Translations under genes and position numbers: made by a program
Shown: positions 1 through 9,304 of the stretch, in pieces
Layout: every line of letters begins with the position of its first letter
How positions within the stretch are numbered: position 1 is the first letter of the stretch
The notes under the pieces: model-generated
Told to the model about the DNA's origin: nothing
Databases searched by the model: none
Seen by the model: only the letters and a program-made list of their open reading frames with translations
Source of the DNA: Plumapathes pennacea
Taxonomy: Eukaryota > Cnidaria > Anthozoa > Antipatharia > Myriopathidae
Assembly (NCBI GenBank): GCA_964036295.1
Contig: OZ038467.1
Location: forward strand, 6,007,001 to 6,071,000
DNA length: 64,000 bases
Direction: 5' to 3'

Positions 1-363
1 GTAACGGTGTTGCAGCGAGCCGAAGATCATGAGTATGCATGTTACGCATGATTGAGCGTCTTGTGATTCCCGTGGTGAGCAATATTCACCGGGGGGGGGG
101 GGGGGGGGGGGGGGAGGGGGGAGGTACTACCATATATGAGCCATATAGGTATGTGCCGCCCCAAAGGGTATCATTTTCAACATTTTAGTCTGAAAACGGG
201 GTACAAATTTCTAGCCTTTGGTCTTCAATAGATTCGGAGACTTTGATGTTTGGTCTGAAATAGGGTCGAAAATCGCAAATTTTGGTCTGGAATTAGAGTT
301 GAATTAGGCTTGAAAATCGCATATTTGGGTCTAAAGAACGGTCGAATGTCGCAAATTTTTGTC
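1..363. repeat. Dispersed repeat, copy 1 (second copy at 20259-20601)
   Basis: This segment matches 20259-20601 in the same orientation almost base for base, apart from a poly-G run that is 24 nt long here (91-114) and much shorter there. From about position 90 it is the left part of a miniature element whose end reads GGGGGGTACTACC. The right end of that element, present at 20669, is missing here because an unrelated repeat begins at about 364. No coding function is seen; the short open frames over it are not conserved proteins. Confidence 0.75.
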
Positions 364-745
364 TGATGAATATGTAGCTGTTGAACATAAGCTGTGCATG
401 ACATGAGTAATAAAGTCACGGATAGACTTTTTTCAGTGCGACTCCGGAAGGTCTCCTTCCGGTTCAAAGATTTGGCACTCGGTGAAGGATTTTAAATTCT
501 CCTAATTCAAGCGTCCAAGTTTATAATTTTCACCCTCTGCTGCCTTGTAAATGAGGGTTTTCAAAACTGAGACTAAATCGAATACGCGGTTCAGCAAAAG
601 TGGAGGCCAGCGGAAACGAATGCGAACTTCCACATACCTAAAATTAAGCAATTTTTACGATGCTTGAGCCAGTTCTATTAAATACCCACTCCCACAAAAG
701 TACTTTTTAAAACTTCCCGAGCTTACAGATGCCTTGCTGCTTTGA
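364..745. repeat. Dispersed repeat, copy 1 (second copy at 16553-16936)
   Basis: About 380 bp match 16553-16936 in the same orientation with scattered substitutions. On the minus strand both copies can be read as similar peptide sequence around a shared TECQIFEPEGDLPES stretch; this copy carries an in-frame stop that the other lacks. I do not recognise the peptide. The segment sits exactly where the 20.3 kb copy of the flanking repeat has its own different sequence, so it looks inserted or substituted into that repeat. Confidence 0.7.
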
Positions 746-756
746 TTTAGTTATAC

Positions 757-935
757 GGCGGTGGCCGTTTACTTATAAACCATAAACTCCCACCCCAACC
801 CCGCAGGATGTTTTGTTCATGCGTCCCATGTGTATAAAACTAAGATACCAACTGACAAGCGTGCCAAAACCGGCTTGACTGCATTTTTCACACCTTTCGT
901 TCCATCGTGCACAGAAGCCATTTGTGAGAACACAG
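757..935. repeat. Dispersed repeat, copy 1 (second copy at 20779-20955)
   Basis: About 180 bp match 20779-20955 in the same orientation. With the segments at 1-363 and 364-745 this makes a mosaic: the outer parts are colinear with the 20.3-20.95 kb region and the middle belongs to the 16.5 kb family. From 936 to 1287 I see no gene or recognisable repeat. Confidence 0.7.
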
Positions 936-1287
936 GCGGCTCAAACTCGGTGATGAAATCTTGCGCAACTCAAGATTATAAGGAAATTATGGGGTTTTTT
1001 ACCGATCCACGGAAATTTACAGAATTTGATAATGAAGCTCAAATAAACGTTCGCTACCTGTTAGTAGTTCTCTCCTATGTCCCTTGTATCAATTTAAAGA
1101 CGCTGCGGCCAGTATTAGTGGTAGAAACTCCCGCCGATGTTTCCACCGATGTTAGTAGTTCATTTTGGTAAGCGGGCAGTTCTAGTGTACCGTAAATTAT
1201 CGGATGGTACATTCAAATTTCGCGCTCGATATTTGTGATTGCGCCGAACTCGAGATACAAAAAGGATGACTACTTTTTGTCGAGAAA

Positions 1288-1302
1288 CAATAGGTTGAGT
1301 AT
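1288..1302. repeat. Left copy of a 15-bp direct repeat bounding the Penelope composite
   Basis: CAATAGGTTGAGTAT occurs here, directly outside the left Penelope copy, and again at 9393-9407, outside the right copy. This is what a target-site duplication around the whole inverted pair would look like. On the right, 29 bp of extra sequence (9364-9392) lie between the element end and the repeat. Confidence 0.6.
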
Positions 1303-1361
1303 AGTAGGTTGGTTGTGATCGTCCGGGTTAGAGTAGTCTCCAGAAAGACTGTTGTTGGTGA

Positions 1362-1422
1362 CTGACGTTTCGACTACCTGAGCGGAAGTCATCTTCAGAG
1401 TCAAGTGAAAAGTATTCGTCAG
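1362..1422 (-). ncRNA. Hammerhead-ribozyme-like motif of the Penelope element (left copy)
   Basis: Read on the minus strand, the motif has CTGACG, a spacer, the core CTGAAGA, a GACT/AGTC stem, GAAA, and then CGTCAG, which is complementary to the first six bases. The CTGANGA and GAAA cores around a short stem are the hammerhead signature, and Penelope-like elements are known to carry such ribozymes. The bases at the expected cleavage site do not fit the textbook spacing (two extra A residues), so activity is uncertain. The right copy has the same 61 nt. Confidence 0.5.
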
Positions 1423-1474
1423 ATGGCGGTATATATGTCTCTGGTTGTAGAAGTGATTGGTCCGTTATGTCGGT

Positions 1475-2629
1475 CTATGGTTGGTCGAGTCGGCTTGGTT
1501 GTGTTTCGTTATTGGTCAGTTGATGTTCTTTTGTCCTGTTGATTAGTCTATTGTTCGTTCGGTTGCGTTTGATGTCATCTATCAGTCGTTTGTAAGGTGC
1601 CGGTAGTTGTTGGCATCTGTTGAGTGGTTTCCGTTCTAAGTTTGTGTACCAGCTTTCCAGTGTAAGTCGTTGGTAGTAGTTGGTACTGTGGCTGATGCAT
1701 TCAGCAGAGTCCCAGTTGATGTCGTGTTTAGTCTGTCGGTGGTGTTCAGAAATGTGATTTCTGATGTCGCCGTTTCTGGTAGCTCGTTTGTGTTCAGTAA
1801 GTCTCGTGTTCAGGTTTCTGCCAGTGTCACCGATGTAGGTGGCTTTGCAGTCAGTACAAGATATTCTGTATACTGTTCCCTGTCTGTTGATGAGTTCGTC
1901 TTTGTCCTTTACGTTGGTCAGTAAGTCGCGTAGAGTCGTGATGGGTTTGTGGGCTACCCGGATGTTGTAGGGTCGTAGAATACGTGCTATCGTCTCAGAG
2001 GTGCCTCTGATATACGGTAGTGTGGCCAAGGTCAATGGAGTTGTGTCGTTAGTGGTTTCGTTGTCGGTAGTCTCGTTGGGTGCGGTGTTCTTGTGAGTGT
2101 TGCGTTTGACAAAGTTAGGGTCGTAGTCGTTCTTCTGGAAAACGCGTTCCAGGTGTCGGGTCTCGTTAAGTAAGTCGTCGGGAGAGTCACAAAGTAGTTG
2201 CGCTCGTTTCGTCAGCGTTCTGATCGTGGTAGCCTTGTGTGAAGTAGGGTTGTAAGAAGTCTGGTCAAGTAGTCTGTCAGTGTGCGTTGGTTTTCTGTAG
2301 ACTGTAGTTCGTAGCCTGTCGTTGTCGTGGCTCACGAGGCAATCTAAGAACGGAAGTTTTCCGTTGTCTTCGATTTCCTTAGTGAACTGTATGTCAGGGT
2401 TTTGGTCGTTCAGGTGTTTGTGGAAGGAGTCAATGTCGTCTTTGTGTACAGCAGTAAACGTATCGTCAACGTATCGTAGCCAGAGAGGCAGCGTTTGTTC
2501 GTAGGTTGCAAGGGCGCGTTCTTGGATGTGTTGCATCACAATTTCTGCTACAATAACAGAGACCGGTGAACCCATTGCTGTTCCGTGTAGTTGTCGGTAG
2601 TGTTTTCCGTTGTACTGTACTTTTTCCAT
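1475..2629 (-). pseudogene. Penelope-like reverse transcriptase / GIY-YIG endonuclease, N-terminally truncated
   Basis: The 384-residue open frame starts inside the reverse transcriptase. GTAMGSPVS at about residues 16-24 and YVDDTF near 53-58, with the catalytic aspartates, are the last reverse transcriptase motifs. A linker follows, then a GIY-YIG endonuclease near residues 240-330 (TVYRISC, then TYIGDTGRNLNTRL and a downstream H/N segment). Intact Penelope proteins are roughly twice this length, so the N-terminal half of the reverse transcriptase is missing. The first ATG is the one left after truncation and is probably not a natural start. In full-length relatives the protein reverse-transcribes the element RNA and nicks target DNA; this copy cannot do so alone. 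Confidence 0.88.
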
Positions 2630-2636
2630 TGACCTT

Positions 2637-2818
2637 TGTAAAAAGCTAATACTGGTAGTAAACTCAGTATTTATTCACTGACAAGCTGTATCCCGAATCG
2701 CTCGTCCTCGCGTCCGTAGTTTTACTCGCACGTGTGTTTGTTCAAGCAAGCAACGATGTGATTGGCTTAAATTAACAATAACACAAAACAGAACTAAACA
2801 GTAACGCAACTCGTCACA
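2637..2818 (-). repeat. 3' LTR of the gypsy element
   Basis: This 182-bp terminal repeat matches 6947-7128 at 181 of 182 positions. It begins and ends with TG...CA and is bounded outside by ACCTT. Confidence 0.95.
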
Positions 2819-2832
2819 TCTCCCCTTTTCTC
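2819..2832 (-). other. Polypurine tract of the gypsy element
   Basis: Read on the minus strand, GAGAAAAGGGGAGA abuts the 3' LTR directly. A purine run here is the expected plus-strand primer for LTR retrotransposon replication. Confidence 0.75.
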
Positions 2833-2873
2833 ACTATGCTGGAAATGTTCGGTTCGATCTCAGGTGTGACTAA

Positions 2874-5800
2874 CTATTGTTGCGACATGACAAAATCATT
2901 CTGCCATGCTGGTGGCTTTCTGTTGCGCTGTGATCTACGCAATGTTTCTCGGGGTGGTAGCTGCTCAGGATCCTGAGGAGTAACCGTCGCTTCCGTTTCT
3001 TCGTCCGTGCGTGGTTCTTCATCGTAAGCTTCTCCTGGTAGTGTGGCTGGCGCTGACCCACCGGTGCTGATGAGGTGCCTCCTATTACGCCGGTAGATTC
3101 CCTCTCCGACCTTCACTTCGTAGCTCCGAGGACCAACTACATCTGTGCAGGTGCCCGCACTCCAAGTGCTCTGCCCAGGTAACCTCATTCGCACTGTGTC
3201 ACCCCTGTCAATGGGCTTAAGGGGTTTGCTGCGCTGATTGTAGTAGAACTGTTGGCGCCTCTTGACACCAATCAGTTTTTGGGTTTCAACTTCTGTAGAG
3301 TACCTAGGCTGTAGTAGCGACCCAGCGACAGGAAGAAGTGTCTTACAACGCCGACCCATTAAGCGCTGTGCAGGGCTGGTGCCGATCCCCTCAGTGGGCG
3401 TGTTTCGCCAATCTAACAGGGCCTGGAATTCTGATTCACCTGATGTCTTACATTTGGCAAAGAGCCTCTTTATGGTCTGGACTGCATTTTCTGACTTTCC
3501 GTTGGACTGTGGATACGTCGGCGACGATGTCTTGTGCTCAAACATCCATGTCTTCGCAAACACGGCAAACTCCGCTGAGGAGAACTGTGGCCCGTTATCT
3601 GTCACTAAGGTATCTGGAACTCCGAAACGCGCAAAGACCTGTTTAAGTTCCTTTATGATAGAACGGGAGGTGGTTGTATTTACCCGGACTACTTCGATGA
3701 AACTGCTGTAGTAGTCGCTGATGACTAACAGGGTTCTGTTGTCCAGCTCACAGAGGTCCGCAGCGACTTTCGCCCAGGGCCGCGCGACAAACTCATGCTG
3801 CAAAATTGGTTCTTTTCCTTGTCCACTGCGGTGAGTTTGGCAGACATCACACTTGGAGATGTATTCTTTAAGCTCTGTTGTCATTCGCGGCCAGTAGAGA
3901 GAGTCTCTTGCTCTACGGATGCAGGCCTCTATACCAATGTGCGTTGCGTGGGTCTTCGCCATGAGCTCTTTCCGCATCACAATAGGAACTACCAGCAACT
4001 GTCCCTTGAAGATCAACTCGTCTTGGACTGTTAGCTCGTCGCGTATATCAAAGTAGGGCCGCACACATTCTGGGACCTCTGCCTTGCTTTGTGGCCATCC
4101 TCGTACGATGGTCTGACGAAGCCTCTGCTGTACTGGGTCATCTGCTGCTGCATTCTTTAGCTGCTGCCATCGCTCCTCAGTCACGGGTAGCCAAGAGCGA
4201 TGATCGATTTCTTCCAGCTCTCTCGTAAAGTCGCATGCGTTGACTTCGGGAAGATAGGCTCGACTAAGCGTATCTGCTAGGTGCATTTCCTTTCCTTTCT
4301 TATATTTGACAAGTAGGCTGTATTTCTGCAACCGCAGGAGCATCCTCTGCAGACGCTTAGGGGCAGAATCAAGTGGCTTCAAGAAGATTGGCTCCAGAGG
4401 CTTGTGGTCCGTCTCCACGTTGACCCTGTTGCGGCCGTAAACGTACGCGTCAAAACGTTCACAGGCAAAGACTATTGCGAGCAGCTCTTTCTCGATTTGT
4501 GCGTAACGTGTTTCGGCCGACGTCAGGGCTCGTGACGCATAGGCTATTGGCTGCCCGTTTTGCAGTAGGGCGGCACCTAGTCCTGACTGCGAGGCGTCGC
4601 ACTGCACAGTAACCTCGTCGTTTACGTTGTAGTACCGCAGGACCGGAGTGTGAGTGACGGCCTGTTTCAGCCTGTCCAATGCAGTTTGTTGAGCTTCGCC
4701 CCAAACCCAAAGGACGTCCTTCTGCGTTAAGTCCCTTAGCGGCTTGGTGATGTCCGATAGGCTGGGGAGGAACTTCGCGAGGTACTGCGCTAAACCCAGA
4801 AGTCGTTGTACTCCTGTCTTGTCCGTAGGATCTGGCATCTCGACAATGGCTCGGACTTTGGTGGGGTCCACTCGAAGTCCCCTGTCTGTTGCCACGTGTC
4901 CGATGAAGGGTACCTCTGACTGTCTCAGTTTCAATTTCTCGGCATTAAGTCGAACGTTCCGTTCTTCGCACCGCTTCAGGAACGCTAAGAGGTTCTTGTC
5001 GTGATCACGTGTTGCTTCTTCAAGCGTGCTGCCATAACCCACTGTGATGAAGTCATCGGCTATAACCTCAATGCCCATGAGGCCTTCGATGAATTCGTGC
5101 ATCCTTCTTTGGAAAACCTCTGGGGCTGAGGATATTCCGAACGGCATGCGTTTCCAGCGGTATCGGCCAAAAGGTGTCTGGAATGTCGTGAGGTAGGTTG
5201 ATTCCTCGTCTAGACTCACATGCCAGAAACCATTTCTCACATCCAGTATGGTAAAGACCTTTGCTCCGTGTAAGCGTGTAGCGATGTCTTCAATCGTGGG
5301 AAGTTGATAGTTCTCTCGTTGTATTGCACGGTTGAGATCTTTCGGATCGAGGCATATGCGCAACTTTCCAGTTTTCTTCGGTACAGCGACAATGGAACTA
5401 ATCCATTCTGTGGGCGTGGTCACAGGTGCTATGACTTCTTGAACTACTAAGTCGTCTAGTGCTTCCTTTAGCTTTGGTCGCAGCGCCACTGCGATGCGAC
5501 GGGGTGCGTGCTGTACTGGTTGAATGGTCTGGTCGAGTCTTATCTTGTATTCGCCGTCTAACCGCCCAATTCCGTCGCCGAAAACCTTCGGAAAACTCGC
5601 CATCAGCTCTTCTTTAGTGATCGCGGTGCCCGGACTTTCTACTGCATACACAGGGGCTTGGCCTGTTTCCGGTTTATTCAGTAGGTCATTATCCTTGTAC
5701 TGAATAATGTTCATGCCTACACATGCCTTACGTCCAAGTATTGGGCGTATCTCTTCACTGTCAATGAGTCTACAATCTAACAGACAAGACGTGTCGTTCC

Positions 5801-6899
5801 TCCAAACACGAATGCATACTTTACCGATGACTTTTATCTTTGCTCCCCCATAGGCAACGAGAGATGTCTGGAGGGGCTGGACTTTCTCAAGTTCGCTGTC
5901 TCCCGTTGCTTGCTTGTATATGTGTAACGGTACGACGTTACACTGGGCTCCGGTGTCTGGTTGGAATCGTATAAAGCTGCCAGACGCGAGTTTCAGCGTT
6001 ACCAGCTGCGAGTCGTCAAGCTTGACAGCTGAGATTTCCTCCGTCTGGTACATTTCAGGCTGATGCATGCGCATTTCTTCTGCCTCCGCCGTTTCTTCAG
6101 TTGCATTTATTGCTTGTCTGCATTTGGACGCGAAATGGTTCTTGATCCCACATTTTAAACAGTTCTTTCCTTGAGCTGGGCAGGACTCTCGGTTCGGAGC
6201 GTGTCGGTAGCCACAATTATCGCATTCTTTGCCTTGACCTTGCCCTTGCTGTGGCGGTCTGCGACGGAAGTTCTTCCTGTTCCTTCGTTGTCCCGAAGAA
6301 TGCTCCTGATCCGCTACTTTATTTACTTCCGACCCGGTGTTGTCTCCGACTACTTTCATCTGTGCCATCATGCTTTCGGCTGCGCGGCAAATCTCATCGG
6401 TTTTAGCGAGAGTTAATTTGGCTTCACGCAGCAGTCTCTCTCTAACTTTTGTATCGCTTATCCCAAATATCAGTCGATCTCTGAGAATTTCCTCCGGCGT
6501 GATAGTGTTGAAATCACAGCCCTCAGCCAGCTTTCTCAGAGCTGTCTTATACTGGTCATAGGATTCACCGGGTTGTTGTGTTCGGCGATTGAAACGGTAG
6601 CGCTCAAACGGCACGTTCCTTCGTGGCTCGCAGTATTCCCCGAACTTCTCCAAGACTTTCTTTATTTTATTCGCGTCGTCTTCTTCAGCCCAGTCGCTGA
6701 ACGTGGAATAGACGTCTCTGGCCTCTTCGCCAATTACCGTAAGCAACGTTGCCACCTGAACCGGTTCTGACTTCTTGTTCAGTTCCGTAGCGAGCGAATA
6801 GTTTTGCCAGGCGAGAAGGAATTTTTTCCACTTCTCTGAAGCGTTTCCATCGTGAATTTCTAATGGTGCTGGCGGCGGCAGAGCAAAAGGCGATGCCAT
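2874..6899 (-). CDS. Ty3/gypsy gag-pol polyprotein (1341 aa)
   Basis: A single uninterrupted frame carries all the usual domains in gypsy order. The Gag region (residues 1 to about 220) ends in a basic stretch and zinc-knuckle cysteines near 225-260 (CDNCGY, then CLKCGIKNHFASKC). The aspartic protease follows (PDTGAQCNVVP). The reverse transcriptase includes LDPKDLNRAI, FGISSAPEVFQ and a catalytic box reading IADDF instead of the common YxDD. RNase H starts at QCDASQSGLGAALL. The integrase has an HHCC zinc finger (HATHIG...CDVCQTH) and a DDE core with VTDNGPQFSS. Integrase preceded by RNase H places it with Ty3/gypsy rather than Copia. Gag and Pol are fused without a stop or frameshift. It would copy element RNA into DNA in particles and integrate it. 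The start is the first ATG, 47 bp from the LTR. Confidence 0.95.
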   Translation of the reverse strand: MASPFALPPPAPLEIHDGNASEKWKKFLLAWQNYSLATELNKKSEPVQVATLLTVIGEEARDVYSTFSDWAEEDDANKIKKVLEKFGEYCEPRRNVPFERYRFNRRTQQPGESYDQYKTALRKLAEGCDFNTITPEEILRDRLIFGISDTKVRERLLREAKLTLAKTDEICRAAESMMAQMKVVGDNTGSEVNKVADQEHSSGQRRNRKNFRRRPPQQGQGQGKECDNCGYRHAPNRESCPAQGKNCLKCGIKNHFASKCRQAINATEETAEAEEMRMHQPEMYQTEEISAVKLDDSQLVTLKLASGSFIRFQPDTGAQCNVVPLHIYKQATGDSELEKVQPLQTSLVAYGGAKIKVIGKVCIRVWRNDTSCLLDCRLIDSEEIRPILGRKACVGMNIIQYKDNDLLNKPETGQAPVYAVESPGTAITKEELMASFPKVFGDGIGRLDGEYKIRLDQTIQPVQHAPRRIAVALRPKLKEALDDLVVQEVIAPVTTPTEWISSIVAVPKKTGKLRICLDPKDLNRAIQRENYQLPTIEDIATRLHGAKVFTILDVRNGFWHVSLDEESTYLTTFQTPFGRYRWKRMPFGISSAPEVFQRRMHEFIEGLMGIEVIADDFITVGYGSTLEEATRDHDKNLLAFLKRCEERNVRLNAEKLKLRQSEVPFIGHVATDRGLRVDPTKVRAIVEMPDPTDKTGVQRLLGLAQYLAKFLPSLSDITKPLRDLTQKDVLWVWGEAQQTALDRLKQAVTHTPVLRYYNVNDEVTVQCDASQSGLGAALLQNGQPIAYASRALTSAETRYAQIEKELLAIVFACERFDAYVYGRNRVNVETDHKPLEPIFLKPLDSAPKRLQRMLLRLQKYSLLVKYKKGKEMHLADTLSRAYLPEVNACDFTRELEEIDHRSWLPVTEERWQQLKNAAADDPVQQRLRQTIVRGWPQSKAEVPECVRPYFDIRDELTVQDELIFKGQLLVVPIVMRKELMAKTHATHIGIEACIRRARDSLYWPRMTTELKEYISKCDVCQTHRSGQGKEPILQHEFVARPWAKVAADLCELDNRTLLVISDYYSSFIEVVRVNTTTSRSIIKELKQVFARFGVPDTLVTDNGPQFSSAEFAVFAKTWMFEHKTSSPTYPQSNGKSENAVQTIKRLFAKCKTSGESEFQALLDWRNTPTEGIGTSPAQRLMGRRCKTLLPVAGSLLQPRYSTEVETQKLIGVKRRQQFYYNQRSKPLKPIDRGDTVRMRLPGQSTWSAGTCTDVVGPRSYEVKVGEGIYRRNRRHLISTGGSAPATLPGEAYDEEPRTDEETEATVTPQDPEQLPPRETLRRSQRNRKPPAWQNDFVMSQQ

Positions 6900-6928
6900 G
6901 TGTCCTTAAATCGTCTCGGGCGGTGGTT

Positions 6929-6946
6929 CTTACACCGCTGCCACCA
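6929..6946 (-). other. Candidate primer binding site of the gypsy element
   Basis: Directly inside the 5' LTR the minus strand reads TGGTGGCAGCGGTGTAAG. The TGG start matches complementarity to a tRNA CCA end; I cannot say which tRNA. Confidence 0.6.
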
Positions 6947-7128
6947 TGTAAAAAGCTAATACTGGTAGTAAACTCAGTATTTATTCCCTGACAAGCTGTA
7001 TCCCGAATCGCTCGTCCTCGCGTCCGTAGTTTTACTCGCACGTGTGTTTGTTCAAGCAAGCAACGATGTGATTGGCTTAAATTAACAATAACACAAAACA
7101 GAACTAAACAGTAACGCAACTCGTCACA
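6947..7128 (-). repeat. 5' LTR of the gypsy element
   Basis: This is the partner of the 2637-2818 repeat, 182 bp with one mismatch, followed outside by the ACCTT duplication. In a minus-strand element this copy should hold the promoter, but I see no clear TATA box. Confidence 0.95.
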
Positions 7129-7131
7129 ACC

Positions 7132-7618
7132 TTGGCCACACTACCGTATATCAGAGGCACCTCTGAGACGATAGCACGTATTCTACGACCCTACAACATC
7201 CGGGTAGCCCACAAACCCATCACGACTCTACGCGACTTACTGACCAACGTAAAGGACAAAGACGAACTCATCAACAGACAGGGAACAGTATACAGAATAT
7301 CTTGTACTGACTGCAAAGCCATCTACATCGGTGACACTGGCAGAAACCTGAACACGAGACTTACTGAACACAAACGAGCTACCAGAAACGGCGACATCAG
7401 AAATCACATTTCTGAACACCACCGACAGACTAAACACGACATCAACTGGGACTCTATTGAATGCATCAGCCACAGTACCAACTACTACCAACGACTTACA
7501 CTGGAAAGCTGGTACACAAACTTAGAACGGAAACCACTCAACAGATGCCAACAACTACCGGCACCTTACAAACGACTGATAGATGACATCAAACGCAACC
7601 GAACGAACAATAGACTAA
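7132..7618 (+). pseudogene. Penelope GIY-YIG endonuclease fragment, disrupted
   Basis: The frame encodes the linker and GIY-YIG domain (TVYRISC, IYIGDTGRNLNTRL) almost identically to the left copy; visible changes include I for T after CKA and I for A in the DSxEC stretch. After about 162 residues it enters the Helitron-like insertion and picks up a foreign tail (to 7662). The natural C-terminus resumes at 9124 (TKEHQLTNNETQ in the left copy). There is no reverse transcriptase part, so the copy is dead. Confidence 0.85.
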
Positions 7619-8240
7619 CTAGAAATACGATAATCGCATATACCCCCTCACTCTGCCATTGATGGGACTTTTACTTTTGGTAACTCCCAATAAGAGTAGC
7701 CTTTGTTTTACCGAAATGTTGACTCAATCTTTTCTTCGAACTCAAGTGCTACACGCAAAGGAAGGAGAAAAAGAATGGTGTGTGTTATACTTTTGCGTTG
7801 AAAAAAGAATCGATTGCGTGACGAAGTACGTATTTCCCACGGTCGGCACGTCAAATTAATTCATACAGTCTGCCAAGCACGTTCTCGAAATTTAATACTC
7901 AAAGTTTGAAGTTGGTCGGCCGTCGTAGTACGGGAAAAAAGGAACACTGATTTTCTAATTTCGAATTCATAGGCAGTACAATTAAATAGGCTTCCTGTGC
8001 GATTTGTTTTTACTACTGCATGCACCAGACTCAGGCATGCATATTTAATAGGCTCGAATTGTTTTGTATTTGAACCCACTCAAAACAGCAAAATTTCTCC
8101 CAGAATCAAAGCAAAACTTGAACAGTTTACTTCAAATTATACACGGGCTTCAGACCCAGTAATACTTCTAAGGGCTTGTGAACGATTTTCGCTGCAATCA
8201 CCGCGTGTCAGATTACAGAAAAATAAGACATCTGACTAAA

Positions 8241-8826
8241 TTATTCAAGACTCCAAGTTCCGATTGCTCTGAGCAAATACGGTAGCCGAAACTGGCGACA
8301 GAAACGTAGTAAAGCAATACTTCGAGGGAAAATGATCAGCATACAGATTTTAATACATTCTTGAAGTGATCGAGTTACAAAATGTATATTTGTCACGGTG
8401 ATTGTTCGATTTCCACTGACTAACCTTTGTTGCTTGTCCTTTCTAAATAAGTATCTGATTTTAACACAAAACGGCTTCTGAAGCTCCCGATTTGCTTTCA
8501 AGCACTGTTCCCTTTGCGGAGTTGTCTGTGTTTCCCGCTTCTGTTCATGTCGCTTTTGGTCGGCATTCATGCGCTGTTGTCTTAATTTGCGGAGTCTTCT
8601 CTTCGGCCCGCTTTTTCTCCTGAAGTTTCCGATTTGCGTTCAAGCGCTGTTCTCTTTGCGGAGTTGTCTGCATTACCCGTTTCTGTTCATGTCGCTTTCG
8701 ATCGGCATTCATGCGCTGTTGTTCGCTCGTTTCACGATTTCGCCTTGCTCGTGCCTGTTCCCTTCTCATTTGAAGACGAGCTTCGCGAGACTGTTGTGTT
8801 TCAAGTTTTTCAGTTAAGTTTTCCAT
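8241..8826 (-). pseudogene. STPR-like 23-residue repeat protein fragment of the Helitron
   Basis: Two overlapping minus-strand frames (8545-8826 and 8241-8570) encode tandem 23-residue, Arg/Lys/Gln-rich repeats of the type NADRKRHEQKRVMQTTPQRE. Successive copies begin RMNADRKRHEQKR, RLNANRKLQEKKR and RMNADQKRHEQKR. The pattern resembles STPR repeats, which occur in DNA-binding proteins and near the N-terminus of some Helitron-associated proteins. A frame change around 8545-8570 splits the series, and nothing resembling Rep or helicase follows. It lies in the same strand sense as the element, downstream of its 5' TC end. The family assignment rests on the repeat pattern alone. Confidence 0.55.
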
Positions 8827-8986
8827 TTTCGTGAACGCAGCTACAATATATTGTTGCTTCGTTCAAATCTAAATGCTTCGTTCAAATCTCATCTCTAAGT
8901 TATTCCGAGTAAAACAACAGGGCACACGTGATCGATCCGGCCTTTGTTATTGGTTAGCGGGGTAACCGCGCCTAAAGTCGTACGAC

Positions 8987-9019
8987 AGACTGACTGACTG
9001 ACTGACTGACTGACTGACA
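8987..9019. repeat. (GACT)n microsatellite
   Basis: About eight GACT units lie near the 5' end of the Helitron-like element. Confidence 0.9.
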
Positions 9020-9243
9020 GACAACGTTAAATTTCGAGATGGCGACAGGCTTGGAGTCCCCAAGTAGGCGGTATAATATTGCTGCATTAGTGTCGTGAGT
9101 ATTTCCCTCACTTCGTTCGGGGATCAACAGGACAAAAGAACATCAACTGACCAATAACGAAACACAACCAAGCCGACTCGACCAACCATAGACCGACATA
9201 ACGGACCAATCACTTCTACAACCAGAGACATATATACCGCCAT

Positions 9244-9304
9244 CTGACGAATACTTTTCACTTGACTCTGAAGATGACTTCCGCTCAGGTAGTCGAAACG
9301 TCAG
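9244..9304 (+). ncRNA. Hammerhead-ribozyme-like motif of the Penelope element (right copy)
   Basis: This copy of the 1362-1422 motif is on the plus strand. CTGACG is at 9244-9249, CTGAAGA at 9268-9274, the stem II strands surround CCGCTCAGG, GAAA is at 9295-9298 and CGTCAG at 9299-9304. The same doubt about cleavage-site spacing applies. Confidence 0.5.

Larger units (their letters stand above)
1303..2629 (-). mobile_element. Penelope-like retroelement, 5'-truncated left copy
   Basis: The minus-strand element runs from a 5' truncation near 2629 to its 3' end at 1303, which abuts the 15-bp repeat. It carries the end of the reverse transcriptase, the GIY-YIG endonuclease and a 3' region of about 170 bp with a hammerhead-like motif. 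A second, nearly identical copy lies in the opposite orientation from about 2625 rightwards. The head-to-head junction shows a few bases of shared sequence (around TCCATTGACCTT), which suits template switching or end joining at the truncated 5' ends. Confidence 0.85.
2637..7128 (-). mobile_element. Ty3/gypsy-type LTR retrotransposon, near-intact, young
   Basis: The 4492-bp element is bounded by 182-bp LTRs of the TG...CA type that differ at a single position (2677 A against 6987 C). A 5-bp target duplication, ACCTT, flanks it at 2632-2636 and 7129-7133. It has one long gag-pol frame on the minus strand, a candidate primer binding site at 6929-6946 next to the 5' LTR, and a polypurine tract next to the 3' LTR. 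It inserted at the junction of the two inverted Penelope copies. Near-identical LTRs and an undamaged frame argue for a recent insertion. There is no env-like frame. Confidence 0.95.
7619..9123 (-). mobile_element. Helitron-like element inserted in the right Penelope copy
   Basis: Comparison with the uninterrupted left Penelope copy fixes both ends exactly. On the minus strand the 1505-bp insert starts TCCCCGAACG and ends ATTTCTAG, and it sits between an A and a T of the host with no duplication. TC at the 5' end, CTRR at the 3' end and an A|T target are the Helitron signature. Just before the CTAG end is an imperfect hairpin, ATGCGAT-T-ATCGTAT, with one G.T pair and closer to the end than usual. 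It encodes only a repeat-rich fragment and no Rep/helicase, so it is non-autonomous. A related fragment lies inverted at 45217-45535. Confidence 0.8.

Noticed and set aside
830..1171. 113-residue plus-strand frame
   Set aside because: Its first part is the 757-935 dispersed repeat and the rest shows no conserved pattern.
1670..1924. 84-residue plus-strand frame, mirrored at 7237-7491 on the minus strand
   Set aside because: Antisense shadow of the Penelope endonuclease; it appears twice only because the element does.
8569..8834. Hydrophobic plus-strand frames that could be read as membrane proteins
   Set aside because: They are the antisense of the basic STPR-like repeats.
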